Positions 15,126-24,979 of a stretch of 44,304 bases of DNA are shown here, in pieces; within the stretch, counting starts at the first letter, position 1, and each line of letters opens with the position of its first letter. Made by a program: the position numbers and the translations under genes. Below the pieces are notes generated by a model. The model did not search any database. It was not told the DNA's origin and saw only the letters and a list, made by a program, of their open reading frames with translations. The DNA comes from Lachnospiraceae bacterium (GTDB lineage: Bacteria > Bacillota > Clostridia > Lachnospirales > Lachnospiraceae). The DNA is taken from positions 1 through 44,304 of the forward strand of contig JAEEQL010000007.1 in the NCBI GenBank assembly GCA_016285265.1. Reading direction: 5' to 3'.

Positions 15126-16948
15126 AAAGACCTTCAGCTGAAGAATATGTAAAAAGGATCGAAGCTTTACGAAAAGAAATGATCACCGCAGGGACAGATT
15201 ACTATTATGTCCCGGGCGGTGATTTTCATATGTCCGAATATGTATGCGACCACTTTAAGTGCAGGGAGTTCCTTTCCGGCTTTGACGGATCGAACGGAGA
15301 GATGATCATAAGTCCTGACGGGGCGTATCTGTGGACCGACGGAAGATATTTCATCCAGGCTGCAGAGCAGCTTGAAGGCACGGGCATTAAGCTTATGAAG
15401 ATGGGAGAGCCCGGTGTCCCGAAGATCGCAGAGTTTCTTAAAGAGCATATGACGGACGGTCAGACTCTGGGATTCGACGGAAGATGCGTTTCGGGCGGGG
15501 CTTTCGGCAGGCTTAAGGAAGCTCTTGAGGAAAAAGAGATATCTTACAAAACAGGCATCGACCTTGTCGGAAATATCTGGAGTGACAGACCTGCGCTTCC
15601 CGACGGAAAGGCATGGCTTCTTGAAAAGAGATATTCGAATCTTACACGTTCGGAGAAGCTGGACCTTGTAAGACAGGAGATGGAAAAGAAAGGCTGCGAT
15701 GCGCTCATTGTCGCATCGCTTGACGATATCGCATGGCTCTACAGCTTTAGGGGATCGGATATCGAATATAATCCCGTGACCCTTTCTTATACCGTCATCA
15801 CACCGGATGCGGCTGTTCTTTACATGTCACCGGATAAAGCTGACGGCATAAAGGACGCTCTCGAAAAAGACGGCGTGGTCATTAAGGACTACGAAGATAT
15901 ATTCGATGATCTCGGAAAACTTGATGACGGGCTGACAGTATGGACCGACATCGAGAGGATCAATGTAAAGGTTCTGGATTCCATACCTTCGAAAGCAAAA
16001 AGGATACCCGGATGGTCACCGACCTTTACTCTTAAAGGTGTTAAGACGGAGACCGAGGTTGAGCATGAAAGATCCGCACATATAACTGACGGTGTGGCAC
16101 TGACCAAGGTCATCTGTTACCTGAAGGGGCTTCATGATTCCGATGAACTTAAAGCGGGGAAAGTAACCGAACTTGATATAGCGGCTAAACTTCTCGGATA
16201 CAGGAAGGAAGCGGAAGACTTCATAGAGGAGAGCTTTGCTCCGATAATCGCCTCAGGTCCCCATGGCGCGATAATCCATTACGAACCGGACGAAACCACA
16301 AATGTACCCCTGCGGGACAATGATCTTGTCCTTATGGATACAGGCGCACAGTACCTGAGAGGTACGACGGATGTCACAAGGACTGTTGTGATAGGCGAAC
16401 CCGCAGAGAAGATGAAGAGGCTCTATACGGCAGTATTAAAGGGTAATATTGCCCTTTCATCCGCCGTGTTCAAAAAGGGCACTTCGGGAAGAAGACTGGA
16501 TATACTTGCAAGAAAGCCTCTATGGGAGCTCGGATATGACTATAATCACGGTACCGGACATGGGGTAGGTTTTCTTTTGAATGTGCACGAAGGCCCTCAG
16601 AATATCTCCTCCGGACCCTCAAAAATGGGTGATACCCCGTTTGTGCCCGGAATGATCACGAGCGACGAGCCGGGAGTATATATTGAAGGGGAATTCGGCA
16701 TCCGTACCGAGAACATGGTTGTCTGTGTGCCTGAGGAAAGCACGGAATTCGGAGATTTTTACGGATTTGAGGTGCTGACGCTTGTTCCTTTTGACAGGGA
16801 CCTTATCGAGACCGAAATGCTCACGGAAGAAGAGATCGGGATAATCGACGAATACCACAGATGCGTTTATGAGGAATTATGCATTTTCATGGACGAAAAT
16901 GAGCGAAAATGGCTGGCCGAAACCACTCGTCCTCTGATTGACTTTTGA
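15122..16948 (+). CDS. Aminopeptidase P family (M24B) Xaa-Pro peptidase
   Basis: A cytosolic dinuclear-metal peptidase that removes N-terminal residues preceding proline. The 608-residue protein has two creatinase-like N-terminal domains (about 10-150 and 160-310), the M24 catalytic domain (about 320-540) and a C-terminal region (about 550-608) typical of long aminopeptidase P proteins. Metal ligands are in LMDTGAQY, TTDVTRT, GTGHGVG, SDEPGVY and IRTENMV. It overlaps the thrC stop by 4 bases, so both are translated from one message. Confidence 0.93.
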   Translation: MKRPSAEEYVKRIEALRKEMITAGTDYYYVPGGDFHMSEYVCDHFKCREFLSGFDGSNGEMIISPDGAYLWTDGRYFIQAAEQLEGTGIKLMKMGEPGVPKIAEFLKEHMTDGQTLGFDGRCVSGGAFGRLKEALEEKEISYKTGIDLVGNIWSDRPALPDGKAWLLEKRYSNLTRSEKLDLVRQEMEKKGCDALIVASLDDIAWLYSFRGSDIEYNPVTLSYTVITPDAAVLYMSPDKADGIKDALEKDGVVIKDYEDIFDDLGKLDDGLTVWTDIERINVKVLDSIPSKAKRIPGWSPTFTLKGVKTETEVEHERSAHITDGVALTKVICYLKGLHDSDELKAGKVTELDIAAKLLGYRKEAEDFIEESFAPIIASGPHGAIIHYEPDETTNVPLRDNDLVLMDTGAQYLRGTTDVTRTVVIGEPAEKMKRLYTAVLKGNIALSSAVFKKGTSGRRLDILARKPLWELGYDYNHGTGHGVGFLLNVHEGPQNISSGPSKMGDTPFVPGMITSDEPGVYIEGEFGIRTENMVVCVPEESTEFGDFYGFEVLTLVPFDRDLIETEMLTEEEIGIIDEYHRCVYEELCIFMDENERKWLAETTRPLIDF

Positions 16949-16972
16949 CCCTGTTTTTGCGATAATTAATAG
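16945..16972 (+). promoter_or_regulatory. Possible promoter of pckA
   Basis: TTGACC at 16945-16950, overlapping the stop of the peptidase gene, and TAATAG at 16967-16972 are 16 bases apart. This leaves a leader of about 70 bases before the pckA ATG, containing small inverted repeats (CGG-TTTTA-CCG). Assigned by pattern only. Confidence 0.35.
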
Positions 16973-17049
16973 CGATTTCGGTTTTACCGCTTTCCGTTCG
17001 GAGAGCACATTATCAACCGTCAAAAATTTTCAAGAAAAGAGGAATCAGC

Positions 17050-18663
17050 ATGGCAAACATCGATCTTTCCCAGTATGGGATCAACGGCGTATCTGAGATC
17101 GTCTACAATCCCGACAATGACACACTCTACAACGAAGAGTTAAAATCTGACCTCACCGGTTATGACAAGGGCCAGCTTACCGAGCTCGGTGCCGTAAATG
17201 TTATGACAGGTGTTTATACCGGACGTTCTCCCAAAGATAAGTTCATCGTTATGGATGACAAGTCCAAGGATACCGTTTGGTGGAATACCCCTGAATATCC
17301 CAATGACAACCATCCCGCTACCCAGGAAGCATGGGATACCTGCAAGAAGCTTGCTCTTGAGCAGCTTTCCGGCAAGAGACTTTTCGTAGTCGATGCATTC
17401 TGCGGCGCTAACAAGGATACCAGAATGAGCGTACGTTTCATCATGGAGGTTGCTTGGCAGGCTCACTTCGTACGCAACATGTTCATTAAGCCCTCAGCTG
17501 AGGAAGAGGCTAACTTCAAGCCTGACTTTATCGTTTACACCGCTTCCAAGGCTAAGGTTGAGAATTACAAGGAGCTCGGACTCAATTCCGAGACCGCAGT
17601 TCTCTTTAATGTTACTTCCCGTGAGCAGGTTATCCTCAACACCTGGTACGGCGGAGAGATGAAGAAGGGTATGTTCTCCATGCAGAACTACTTCCTTCCT
17701 CTTCAGGGAATGGCTTCAATGCACTGCTCCGCAAACACCGATATGGAAGGAAAGCACACCGCTATCTTCTTCGGTCTTTCAGGAACAGGTAAGACCACCC
17801 TTTCAACCGATCCCAAGAGACTCCTCATCGGTGATGACGAGCACGGCTGGGATGACAACGGCGTATTCAACCTTGAAGGCGGATGCTATGCAAAGGTTAT
17901 CGGCCTCTCCAAGGAGAACGAGCCTGACATCTACGGTGCTATCAAGAAGGATGCACTCCTTGAGAACGTTACCGTTGATGCAAACGGCAAGATCGATTTC
18001 GACGATAAGAGCGTTACCGAGAACACCCGTGTATCTTATCCCATCGAGCATATCAAGAATATCGCTAAGAATGTAAACGGCGTATCCGCAGGCCCTGCAG
18101 CTGAAAATGTTATCTTCCTTTCAGCTGACGCTTTCGGAGTACTTCCTCCCGTTTCAATCCTTACTCCCGAGCAGACCCAGTACTACTTCCTCAGCGGATT
18201 CACTGCAAAGCTTGCAGGAACCGAGCGCGGAATCACCGAGCCTACCCCTACCTTCTCAGCTTGCTTCGGACAGGCATTCCTTGAGCTTCATCCTACCAAG
18301 TACGGTGAGGAGCTCGTTAAGAAGATGGAGAAGAGCGGAGCTAAGGCTTACCTCGTAAATACCGGATGGAACGGAACCGGAAAGAGAATCTCCATTCCCG
18401 ATACCAGAGGAATCATCGATGCCATCCTTAACGGTGACATTAAGAATGCTCCTACCAAGAAGATCCCTTACTTCGATTTCGAAGTTCCCACCGAGCTTCC
18501 CGGAGTAAGCACCGAGATCCTTGATCCTCGCGACACCTATGCTGATCCTTCCGAGTGGGAAGAGAAGGCTAAGGATCTTGCAGGACGTTTCATCAAGAAC
18601 TTTAAGAAGTATGAGACCAATGAAGCAGGTAAGGCACTTGTAGCAGCAGGCCCTCAGCTTTAA
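17050..18663 (+). CDS. pckA: Phosphoenolpyruvate carboxykinase (ATP)
   Basis: Interconverts oxaloacetate plus ATP with PEP, CO2 and ADP; in rumen-type anaerobes it can run toward oxaloacetate. The 537-residue length is typical. Motifs are GRSPKDKF (substrate binding), HCSANTD, the P-loop [11 protein letters not shown] at 242-252 with K248, [10 protein letters not shown] (kinase-2/metal) and [10 protein letters not shown]. Codon use is strongly biased toward a small set of codons, as in rpsA and the EF-G-like gene, suggesting high expression. AGAGGA precedes the ATG, and a strong terminator follows. Confidence 0.97.
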   Translation: MANIDLSQYGINGVSEIVYNPDNDTLYNEELKSDLTGYDKGQLTELGAVNVMTGVYTGRSPKDKFIVMDDKSKDTVWWNTPEYPNDNHPATQEAWDTCKKLALEQLSGKRLFVVDAFCGANKDTRMSVRFIMEVAWQAHFVRNMFIKPSAEEEANFKPDFIVYTASKAKVENYKELGLNSETAVLFNVTSREQVILNTWYGGEMKKGMFSMQNYFLPLQGMASMHCSANTDMEGKHTAIFFGLSGTGKTTLSTDPKRLLIGDDEHGWDDNGVFNLEGGCYAKVIGLSKENEPDIYGAIKKDALLENVTVDANGKIDFDDKSVTENTRVSYPIEHIKNIAKNVNGVSAGPAAENVIFLSADAFGVLPPVSILTPEQTQYYFLSGFTAKLAGTERGITEPTPTFSACFGQAFLELHPTKYGEELVKKMEKSGAKAYLVNTGWNGTGKRISIPDTRGIIDAILNGDIKNAPTKKIPYFDFEVPTELPGVSTEILDPRDTYADPSEWEEKAKDLAGRFIKNFKKYETNEAGKALVAAGPQL

Positions 18664-18684
18664 TCCTTAAGCATTAATATCTTA

Positions 18685-18718
18685 CGGGGACAGCTATAAA
18701 CGCTGTCCCCGATTTTTT
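18685..18718 (+). terminator. Terminator after pckA
   Basis: CGGGGACAGC (18685-18694) pairs with GCTGTCCCCG (18702-18711), loop TATAAAC, followed by ATTTTTT. Confidence 0.93.
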
Positions 18719-18763
18719 GGATAACGGACTTTGAATATCGGTGGCGGTTCCGACAACATCGTA

Positions 18764-18792
18764 TTGAAACGAAGGGGCCTGTCGGCTATAAT
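18764..18792 (+). promoter_or_regulatory. Near-consensus sigma-A promoter of the 6S-like RNA
   Basis: TTGAAA (18764-18769) and a perfect TATAAT (18787-18792) are separated by 17 bases. The predicted start is near A18799. This is one of the strongest promoters in the window, placed in front of a non-coding stretch. Confidence 0.8.
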
Positions 18793-18798
18793 ATTCTT

Positions 18799-18980
18799 AG
18801 CCCGAGGTTGATCCCCTGTATTTTTTGAACCTACATTTACCTTTAACGGGATTCCTACATCTCATGGTCGGCTGTCATGCCCCCTCCGCAAGGTGCCAGG
18901 GGAAGGCAAATGTCATGATGCGGTTACCCACCTGGCTTTGGCTAGGCGTCAAAAGGCGAGGGGTCTTCTAAGGGTCTTAT
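18799..18980 (+). ncRNA. ssrS: Probable 6S RNA
   Basis: The 335-base gap between pckA and the next gene contains a strong promoter and then about 180 bases that fold as one long rod. Pairings seen by eye: GATCCCC (about 18810) with GGGGTC, TTTTGA with TCAAAA, CCT with AGG, then an open central bubble (ACATTTACCTTTAACGGG against CCCACCTGGC), and an apical arm (CATC-TCATG with CATGATG, GCCCCCT with AGGGGAAGGC). This closing stem, central bubble and apical hairpin is the 6S architecture, which mimics an open promoter and binds sigma-A RNA polymerase. The segments TGAACCTACATTTAC and ACGGGATTCC also resemble clostridial 6S sequences as I remember them. The 3' end is approximate. A tracrRNA or other ncRNA is less likely. 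Confidence 0.75.
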
Positions 18981-18998
18981 TGCGTTTACGACTGATCT

Positions 18999-19958
18999 AT
19001 GGTTGAACTGTTTGCAAAAGCAAGAAGATTTGCCATAACGATGCGGCAGCTCGATATTAATGCCTACTCGGCCAGCGCGGCTTTTTTTCTTTTTATATCG
19101 CTGGTTCCTATTTTGGTGCTTATTTGCAGCATGTTCCCTTATACGGGACTTACCGAGACCGAACTGATCAAACTTATAGAGGCTTCCACACCGATCATAT
19201 TCAACGATTTCCTTGAGAGCCTTATCTATCAGATATATGACTCGACAGCGGGAGTCATAACCGTATCGATCATCGCGACGATATGGACGGCCGGAAAGGG
19301 TATCATGGCTCTTATTCAGGGGCTCGATACCGTCAACGAGGTCAAAGAGGAGAGAAACTGGTTCCAGCTCAGAGTCATAAGCGCCTTTTATATGTTTGTG
19401 ATGATGCTGAGTCTTCTCCTCAGTATTTCGATAATAGTTATCGGAACCGACTTATTCAGACGCATACTTATCTATCTGAAAGTTGATGTTTCGGTTCTGA
19501 AGGGTATCATCATGAAACCGAGACTTTTATATACATTCATTATTTTGTCCCTGGTGTTTGCGGTCTTTTACACGTGGATGCCATACAGGGGCCCGCAGAA
19601 CAAGTCAGCTCAGATCAAGCTGTTTTCCGATAAAAAGCTTGTGAGGATCTGGAACGAAACGGATCCATCGATCGACGAGACGGGGCAGAGCCTGCAGACG
19701 AGCGGGCTGAAGCTTAAATACTTTAGTCAGCTCCCGGGAGCCATGTTTGCATCAGCGGGTTGGATGGGCATATCGGTGCTCTTTACGATGATAGTAAATA
19801 TGGGCTATGCGATCACCTTATACGGAACGATGTCACTCCTTGTGGTCGCAATGCTGTGGGTATATGCATGTATGTACCTGTTTCTTCTGGGGGCGTATTT
19901 CAACCACGTAAGACCTCATGTTTTTCATGAACTGAGATCTATCAAAGACAGAAAATGA
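18999..19958 (+). CDS. YihY/virulence factor BrkB family membrane protein
   Basis: The 319-residue protein has about six membrane helices and the family pattern near the start (YSASAAFFLFISLVPILVLI, where the family has AaalsYyflLSlfPlll). The IIATIWTAGKGIMALIQGLDTVNEV segment and the C-terminal LYGTMSLLVVAMLWVYACMYLFLLGA pattern are also typical. The transport or other role is unresolved for the family; the old name ribonuclease BN is a misassignment. No good ribosome site is visible before ATG 18999, which follows closely on the 6S-like RNA. pheS begins 40 bases downstream. Confidence 0.85.
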   Translation: MVELFAKARRFAITMRQLDINAYSASAAFFLFISLVPILVLICSMFPYTGLTETELIKLIEASTPIIFNDFLESLIYQIYDSTAGVITVSIIATIWTAGKGIMALIQGLDTVNEVKEERNWFQLRVISAFYMFVMMLSLLLSISIIVIGTDLFRRILIYLKVDVSVLKGIIMKPRLLYTFIILSLVFAVFYTWMPYRGPQNKSAQIKLFSDKKLVRIWNETDPSIDETGQSLQTSGLKLKYFSQLPGAMFASAGWMGISVLFTMIVNMGYAITLYGTMSLLVVAMLWVYACMYLFLLGAYFNHVRPHVFHELRSIKDRK

Positions 19959-19997
19959 TCTTAGGCCCAGGGGGCCGGGAAGGATATAAAGATATTT

Positions 19998-21017
19998 ATG
20001 AAAGAAAAACTTGAAGAGATTAAGCAGAAAGCACTTGCCAGGATCGCTGAAAGCGATACTCCCGATAAGCTTAATGAAGTGCGTGTGGCAATCCTCGGTA
20101 AAAAAGGAGAACTTACCGAAGTTCTTAAATCCATGAAGGATGTATCGCCCGAGGACCGTCCCAAGGTTGGACAGCTCGTTAACGATACAAGGGCAGAGAT
20201 CGAAAGGGTACTTGAAGAGACCAGGTCAAAGCTCGAGAATGCCGCTCTTGATCTTAGGCTTAAGACCGAGACTATAGATGTAACTCTTCCCGGAGATGTG
20301 AATGTTCCGGGTCACCGTCATCCCATTCAGATCGCTCTCGATGAGATTGAGAGAGTATTCATCGGCATGGGTTATGAGGTTGTGGAAGGCCCCGAGATCG
20401 AGAAGGACTATTACAATTTCGAAGCACTCAATATTCCCGCAGATCATCCCGCCAAGGATGAGCAGGATACTTTCTATATAAACGGAGACATGCTCCTCAG
20501 AACCCAGACTTCGGGATGCCAGATCCATGAGATGGAGAAGGGAAGACTTCCCATCAGGATGATCGCACCCGGAAGAGTATTCCGTTCCGATGAAGTTGAT
20601 GCAACCCACTCACCCTGCTTCCACCAGGTTGAGGGTCTTGTCATTGACAAGAACATCACATTTGCCGATCTTAAGGGAACCCTTCAGGAATTTGCAAAGC
20701 AGATGTTCGGTGAAAACACCAAGGTCAAGTTCAGACCTCACCATTTCCCGTTCACCGAGCCTTCCGCAGAGATGGATGTTTCCTGCTTCAAGTGCGGCGG
20801 CAAAGGATGCAGATTCTGTAAGAATGAAGGCTGGATCGAGATCCTCGGATGCGGAATGGTTCATCCCCATGTCCTTGAGATGTGTAATATCGATCCTAAC
20901 GAATATAACGGTTTTGCATTCGGAGTAGGACTTGAGAGAATAGCGCTTCTTAAGTATGAGATCGATGATCTCAGGCTCCTCTATGAAAACGACTTCAGAT
21001 TCCTTAAACAGTTCTGA
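19998..21017 (+). CDS. pheS: Phenylalanyl-tRNA synthetase alpha subunit
   Basis: The catalytic alpha subunit of the (alpha-beta)2 enzyme that charges tRNA-Phe. The 339-residue protein has an N-terminal coiled-coil (about 1-85) for tRNA binding and a class II core. Motif 2 is in RMIAPGRVFRSDEVDATHS and motif 3 in FGVGLERIALLK. A zinc-ribbon-like insert, CFKCGGKGCRFC, precedes GWIEILGCGMVHP, a form seen in many Firmicutes. Upstream GGAAGGA is somewhat far from the ATG. No T-box leader is present in the 40-base gap, so regulation, if any, lies elsewhere. Confidence 0.97.
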   Translation: MKEKLEEIKQKALARIAESDTPDKLNEVRVAILGKKGELTEVLKSMKDVSPEDRPKVGQLVNDTRAEIERVLEETRSKLENAALDLRLKTETIDVTLPGDVNVPGHRHPIQIALDEIERVFIGMGYEVVEGPEIEKDYYNFEALNIPADHPAKDEQDTFYINGDMLLRTQTSGCQIHEMEKGRLPIRMIAPGRVFRSDEVDATHSPCFHQVEGLVIDKNITFADLKGTLQEFAKQMFGENTKVKFRPHHFPFTEPSAEMDVSCFKCGGKGCRFCKNEGWIEILGCGMVHPHVLEMCNIDPNEYNGFAFGVGLERIALLKYEIDDLRLLYENDFRFLKQF

Positions 21018-21082
21018 TTGTCAGGTGATTGCTTAAAACGGGCTTATTGCCCGAGACGATAATACGAAAGGATTTTACAGAT

Positions 21083-23503
21083 ATGAATACACCATTGTCC
21101 TGGCTTAAAGATTATGTGCCCGGTCTTGACGTGACCGATCAGGAGTACAGGGACGGAATGACCCTGTCGGGCACCAAAGTAGAAAACTATTCAAGAAGAG
21201 ACAAGAATCTCGAAAAGATCATCGTCGGCGAAGTGCTGAGCGTAGAGCAGCATCCCGATGCGGATAAGCTTGTTGTATGTCAGGTTAATACCGGCTCGGA
21301 AACCATCCAGATTGTTACCGGTGCACCCAATGTGCATAAGGGTGACAAGGTTCCCGTTGTTCTTGCGGGCGGAAGAGTTGCGGGAAGTGCTCACGATGAA
21401 GGCCCCGCACCCGAAGAAGGATATCCCATCAAAGCGGGCAAACTCCGCGGAGTAGAGTCCTTCGGTATGATGTGCTCCATCGACGAGCTCGGAAGCGATG
21501 TCAATTTCTATCCCGAGGCTGATCCCGAGGGAATCTACATCTTCCCCGCAGATACAGAGGTCGGAGCAGATGCCGTTGAGCTCCTCGGACTTCACGATAC
21601 CGTTGTCGAGTACGAAGTAACATCCAACAGAGTCGACTGCTACAGCATCATCGGTATCGCAAGAGAAGCGGCCGCAACCTTCGGAAAGGAATTCAAGCCC
21701 CCTGTCGTAAAGGAGACCGGAAATTCCGAGAACGTTAATGACTTCGTAAAGGTCGAGGTCCAGGCTCCCGATCTTTGCCCCAGATACACTGCAAGACTTG
21801 TAAGAAATATCAAGATCGAGCCTTCACCGGGGTGGATGCAGCACAGACTCGGTGCGGCAGGAATCAGACCCATCAACAATATCGTAGACATCACCAATTT
21901 CGTAATGCTTGAGTATGGCCAGCCCATGCACGCGTTCGATTTTGATAAGGTTGCGGGCGGCAAGATAATCGTAAGACGTGCGAAGGACGGAGATAAGTTC
22001 GTGACCCTTGACGGTCAGGAGCGTAATCTCGATAACGACGTTCTCATGATCTGTGACGGTGAAAAGGAGATCGGCATCGCGGGAATCATGGGAGGTGAAA
22101 ACTCCATGATCACGGATGATGCGAAGAACCTTCTTTTCGAAGCAGCCACCTTCAACGGAACCAATATCAGAAAGTCCGCAAAGAGGATCGGCTTAAGAAC
22201 CGATGCGTCCGGAATCTTCGAAAAGGGTCTTGATCCCAATAATGCGGAAGCTGCAATGAACAGGGCCTGTCAGCTTATCGAAGAGCTCGGTGCCGGCGAA
22301 GTCGTCGGAGGCATTGTTGATGTCAAGGAGCCCATAGCTGATCTTAAGAGGATCAAGTTCGAGCCTGACCGTATCAATGCACTTCTCGGAACATCATATA
22401 CAGCAGAAGAGATGATCGCCGTCTTCGAAAAAGAAGAACTTGTTTACGACAAGGCCGCAGAAGAGATTGTTATTCCTTCATTCAGACAGGACCTCATCGG
22501 TAACTGCGATCTTGCGGAGGAAGTTGCAAGATTCAAGGGTTATGACAAGATCCCCACAACCCTTCCCGGCGGAAATGCAATGGGTGGCCTCGGTCTTAAG
22601 AACCGCGTGGAAGAGAAGGCTCGTGAGACTGCGGAGATGTGCGGATTCTCACAGACCTACTTCTATTCATTCGAAAGCCCCAAGGTATTTGATAAGCTTA
22701 ACCTCCCCGCAGATGCGAAGGAGAGACAGGCTATCAGGATCAGCAATCCCCTCGGAGAAGATTTCTCGGTCATGAGAACCATCTCCGTAAACGGAATGCT
22801 TAACTGCCTTGCAAATAATTACAATCACAGAAATGCCGAGGTTAAGCTTTACGAGCTCGGAAATATTTATGTTGCCGATTCGCTTCCTCTTACCGATTAT
22901 CCCGATGAGAGAATGCAGTTCACCCTCGGCTTCTACGGCAAGGGCGACTTCTTCACGATGAAGGGTGCTGTCGAAGAGTTCTTCAACAGCGTCGGAATGA
23001 AAGCTAAGAGAGAGTATGATCCTAAGGCGGGTAAGAGCTTCCTTCATCCCGGAAGACAGGCTCTTATCAGGTACGAAGGAAAGACCATAGGATACCTCGG
23101 TGAGGTTCATCCTGCGGTATGCGCAAATTACGAGATCAAGACCAGGGTTTACATTGCAGTCATCGATATGCCCGAGGTAATGGATTTCGTTTCATTCGAT
23201 CACAAGTATCAGGGCATCGCAAAGTTCCCTGCCGTAACAAGAGACCTTTCGATGCTCGTTCCCAGTGAGGTTCTTGCGGGACAGATCGAAGCGGTATTCG
23301 CACAGCGCGGCGGCAACATCCTCGAGGATATCAAGCTTTTCGATATCTACGAAGGCGAGCAGGTTGCAAAGGGCTTCAAGTCCGTTGCTTATTCGCTTAC
23401 ATTCAGAGCGAAGGACAGAACTCTTGAGGATAACGATGTTAACGGTGCCATGAAGAAGATCCTTAACGGACTTCAGTCACTCGGCATCGAACTCAGAAGT
23501 TAA
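21083..23503 (+). CDS. pheT: Phenylalanyl-tRNA synthetase beta subunit
   Basis: The 806-residue structural and editing subunit. Domain order: N-terminal MNTPLSWLKDYVPG, EMAP-type tRNA-binding domain (about 42-155), B3/B4 editing domain (about 205-385), B5 (about 405-475), the catalytic-like core (about 490-690) and the C-terminal FDX-ACB anticodon-binding domain (about 713-806). ATG 21083 has GAAAGGA upstream; a TTG 54 bases earlier in frame lacks a ribosome site. A small hairpin (CGGGC-TTATT-GCCCG, about 21039-21053) sits in the 65-base gap after pheS. Confidence 0.97.
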   Translation: MNTPLSWLKDYVPGLDVTDQEYRDGMTLSGTKVENYSRRDKNLEKIIVGEVLSVEQHPDADKLVVCQVNTGSETIQIVTGAPNVHKGDKVPVVLAGGRVAGSAHDEGPAPEEGYPIKAGKLRGVESFGMMCSIDELGSDVNFYPEADPEGIYIFPADTEVGADAVELLGLHDTVVEYEVTSNRVDCYSIIGIAREAAATFGKEFKPPVVKETGNSENVNDFVKVEVQAPDLCPRYTARLVRNIKIEPSPGWMQHRLGAAGIRPINNIVDITNFVMLEYGQPMHAFDFDKVAGGKIIVRRAKDGDKFVTLDGQERNLDNDVLMICDGEKEIGIAGIMGGENSMITDDAKNLLFEAATFNGTNIRKSAKRIGLRTDASGIFEKGLDPNNAEAAMNRACQLIEELGAGEVVGGIVDVKEPIADLKRIKFEPDRINALLGTSYTAEEMIAVFEKEELVYDKAAEEIVIPSFRQDLIGNCDLAEEVARFKGYDKIPTTLPGGNAMGGLGLKNRVEEKARETAEMCGFSQTYFYSFESPKVFDKLNLPADAKERQAIRISNPLGEDFSVMRTISVNGMLNCLANNYNHRNAEVKLYELGNIYVADSLPLTDYPDERMQFTLGFYGKGDFFTMKGAVEEFFNSVGMKAKREYDPKAGKSFLHPGRQALIRYEGKTIGYLGEVHPAVCANYEIKTRVYIAVIDMPEVMDFVSFDHKYQGIAKFPAVTRDLSMLVPSEVLAGQIEAVFAQRGGNILEDIKLFDIYEGEQVAKGFKSVAYSLTFRAKDRTLEDNDVNGAMKKILNGLQSLGIELRS

Positions 23504-23554
23504 TAAATTTATTCAACGGTGGGCGGAAATATTATTTTATGGAGGTCCATATAA

Positions 23555-24979
23555 ATGGAGTACGAAAAAGTCTGGAAAAAGTATTCTCAGGCGGAACTAA
23601 AGAAACTTGAAAAACTGAATGCCGAGTACATCGATTTCCTTTCCGAAGGCAAGACCGAGAGAGAATGTGTCGACAAGATCGTAAATCTGGCAGAGGCGGC
23701 CGGTTACGTTGAGCTTGACAAGCTCATCGGTTCGAAGAAAAAGCTTAAGACCGGTGATAAGGTATATACCGTATGGATGAACAAGTCCGTATGCCTGTTC
23801 AGGATCGGAAAGAAGCCTTTCAGCGCCGGCATGAACATTCTCGGTGCACATATCGATTCTCCCAGAATGGATGTCAAGAGCAATCCTCTTTACGAAAAGG
23901 ATGACTTCGCACTTCTCGATACGCATTATTACGGCGGTATCAAGAAATACCAGTACACTGCGCTTCCTCTCGCGATCCACGGAGTTGTTGTGAAGAAGGA
24001 CGGAAGTACGATCGAGATAAATGTAGGTGAAGATCCCGACGATCCCGTATTCTTTGTATCCGACCTTCTCATCCATCTTGCACAGGATCAGATGGAAAAG
24101 AAGGGCAGCAAGGTCGTTGAGGGTGAAGACCTCGATGTCATCGTGGGAAACAAGCCCATCGCACTCGGCGCCGATGTCAGGAAGAATGCCAAGGTTAAGG
24201 AAGAAAAGAAGGACAGCGTCAAGAATGCTATTCTGAATATCCTCAAAGAGCAGTACGATTTCGAAGAGAAGGATTTCTATTCCGCAGAGCTTGAAGTTGT
24301 TCCCGCAGGACGTGCAAGGGAAGCCGGCTTTGACAGATCGATGATCCTTTCATACGGACAGGACGACAGGGTATGTGCATTCACTTCACTTAAGGCAATG
24401 CTCGACCTTCCCCAGTGCGACAGGACGGTCTGCACCATTCTCGTAGACAAGGAAGAGATCGGTTCCGTGGGTGCTACCGGAATGAGATCGAAGTTCTTTG
24501 AAAATGCCGTTGCGGAGGTTATGAACCTTTGCGGCGAATATACTTCCGAGATCGATCTTAAGCGTGCCCTTTCAAGAAGCTGCATGCTCTCGAGTGATGT
24601 ATCCGCGGGTGTGGATCCCAATTACGAATCCGTATTTGAAAAGAAGAACGCTGCATTCCTCGGCGGAGGAATAGTGTTCAATAAATTCACGGGAAGCAGA
24701 GGAAAGAGCGGTTCCAACGATGCAAACGCTGAATATATCGCAGCTATCAGAAGAGTATTTGAGGATGCCGGTATCTCTTATCAGTTCGCAGAACTCGGCA
24801 AGGTGGATCAGGGCGGCGGCGGAACGATTGCTTACATCCTTGCTCTTTACGGAATGAATGTCATCGACTCCGGTGTTGCCGTTCTCAATATGCACTCACC
24901 CTGGGAAGCAACATCCAAAGCGGATGTATATGAGACGTACAAGGGATATATCGCATTCTGCAAAGGAATGGATCTTTAA
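23555..24979 (+). CDS. M18 family aminopeptidase (aminopeptidase I / aspartyl aminopeptidase type)
   Basis: A zinc-dependent cytosolic aminopeptidase of clan MH, forming large oligomers in characterised members. The 474-residue length fits M18. Metal-binding segments are [12 protein letters not shown] (His and Asp), [13 protein letters not shown] (Glu pair), [14 protein letters not shown] (Asp), and the C-terminal NMHSPWE (His). The ATG follows GGAGG with good spacing. It is 51 bases after pheT and overlaps queA by one base (TAATG). Whether it prefers acidic residues cannot be told from sequence. Confidence 0.93.
   Translation: MEYEKVWKKYSQAELKKLEKLNAEYIDFLSEGKTERECVDKIVNLAEAAGYVELDKLIGSKKKLKTGDKVYTVWMNKSVCLFRIGKKPFSAGMNILGAHIDSPRMDVKSNPLYEKDDFALLDTHYYGGIKKYQYTALPLAIHGVVVKKDGSTIEINVGEDPDDPVFFVSDLLIHLAQDQMEKKGSKVVEGEDLDVIVGNKPIALGADVRKNAKVKEEKKDSVKNAILNILKEQYDFEEKDFYSAELEVVPAGRAREAGFDRSMILSYGQDDRVCAFTSLKAMLDLPQCDRTVCTILVDKEEIGSVGATGMRSKFFENAVAEVMNLCGEYTSEIDLKRALSRSCMLSSDVSAGVDPNYESVFEKKNAAFLGGGIVFNKFTGSRGKSGSNDANAEYIAAIRRVFEDAGISYQFAELGKVDQGGGGTIAYILALYGMNVIDSGVAVLNMHSPWEATSKADVYETYKGYIAFCKGMDL

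Noticed and set aside
18999-19958. Naming the YihY-like protein ribonuclease BN
   Set aside because: That label is a historic misassignment; the product is a polytopic membrane protein without nuclease motifs.
19959-20000. T-box riboswitch upstream of pheS
   Set aside because: The gap is about 40 bases, with no T-box sequence or specifier stem; likewise the 43-base leuS leader is too short.
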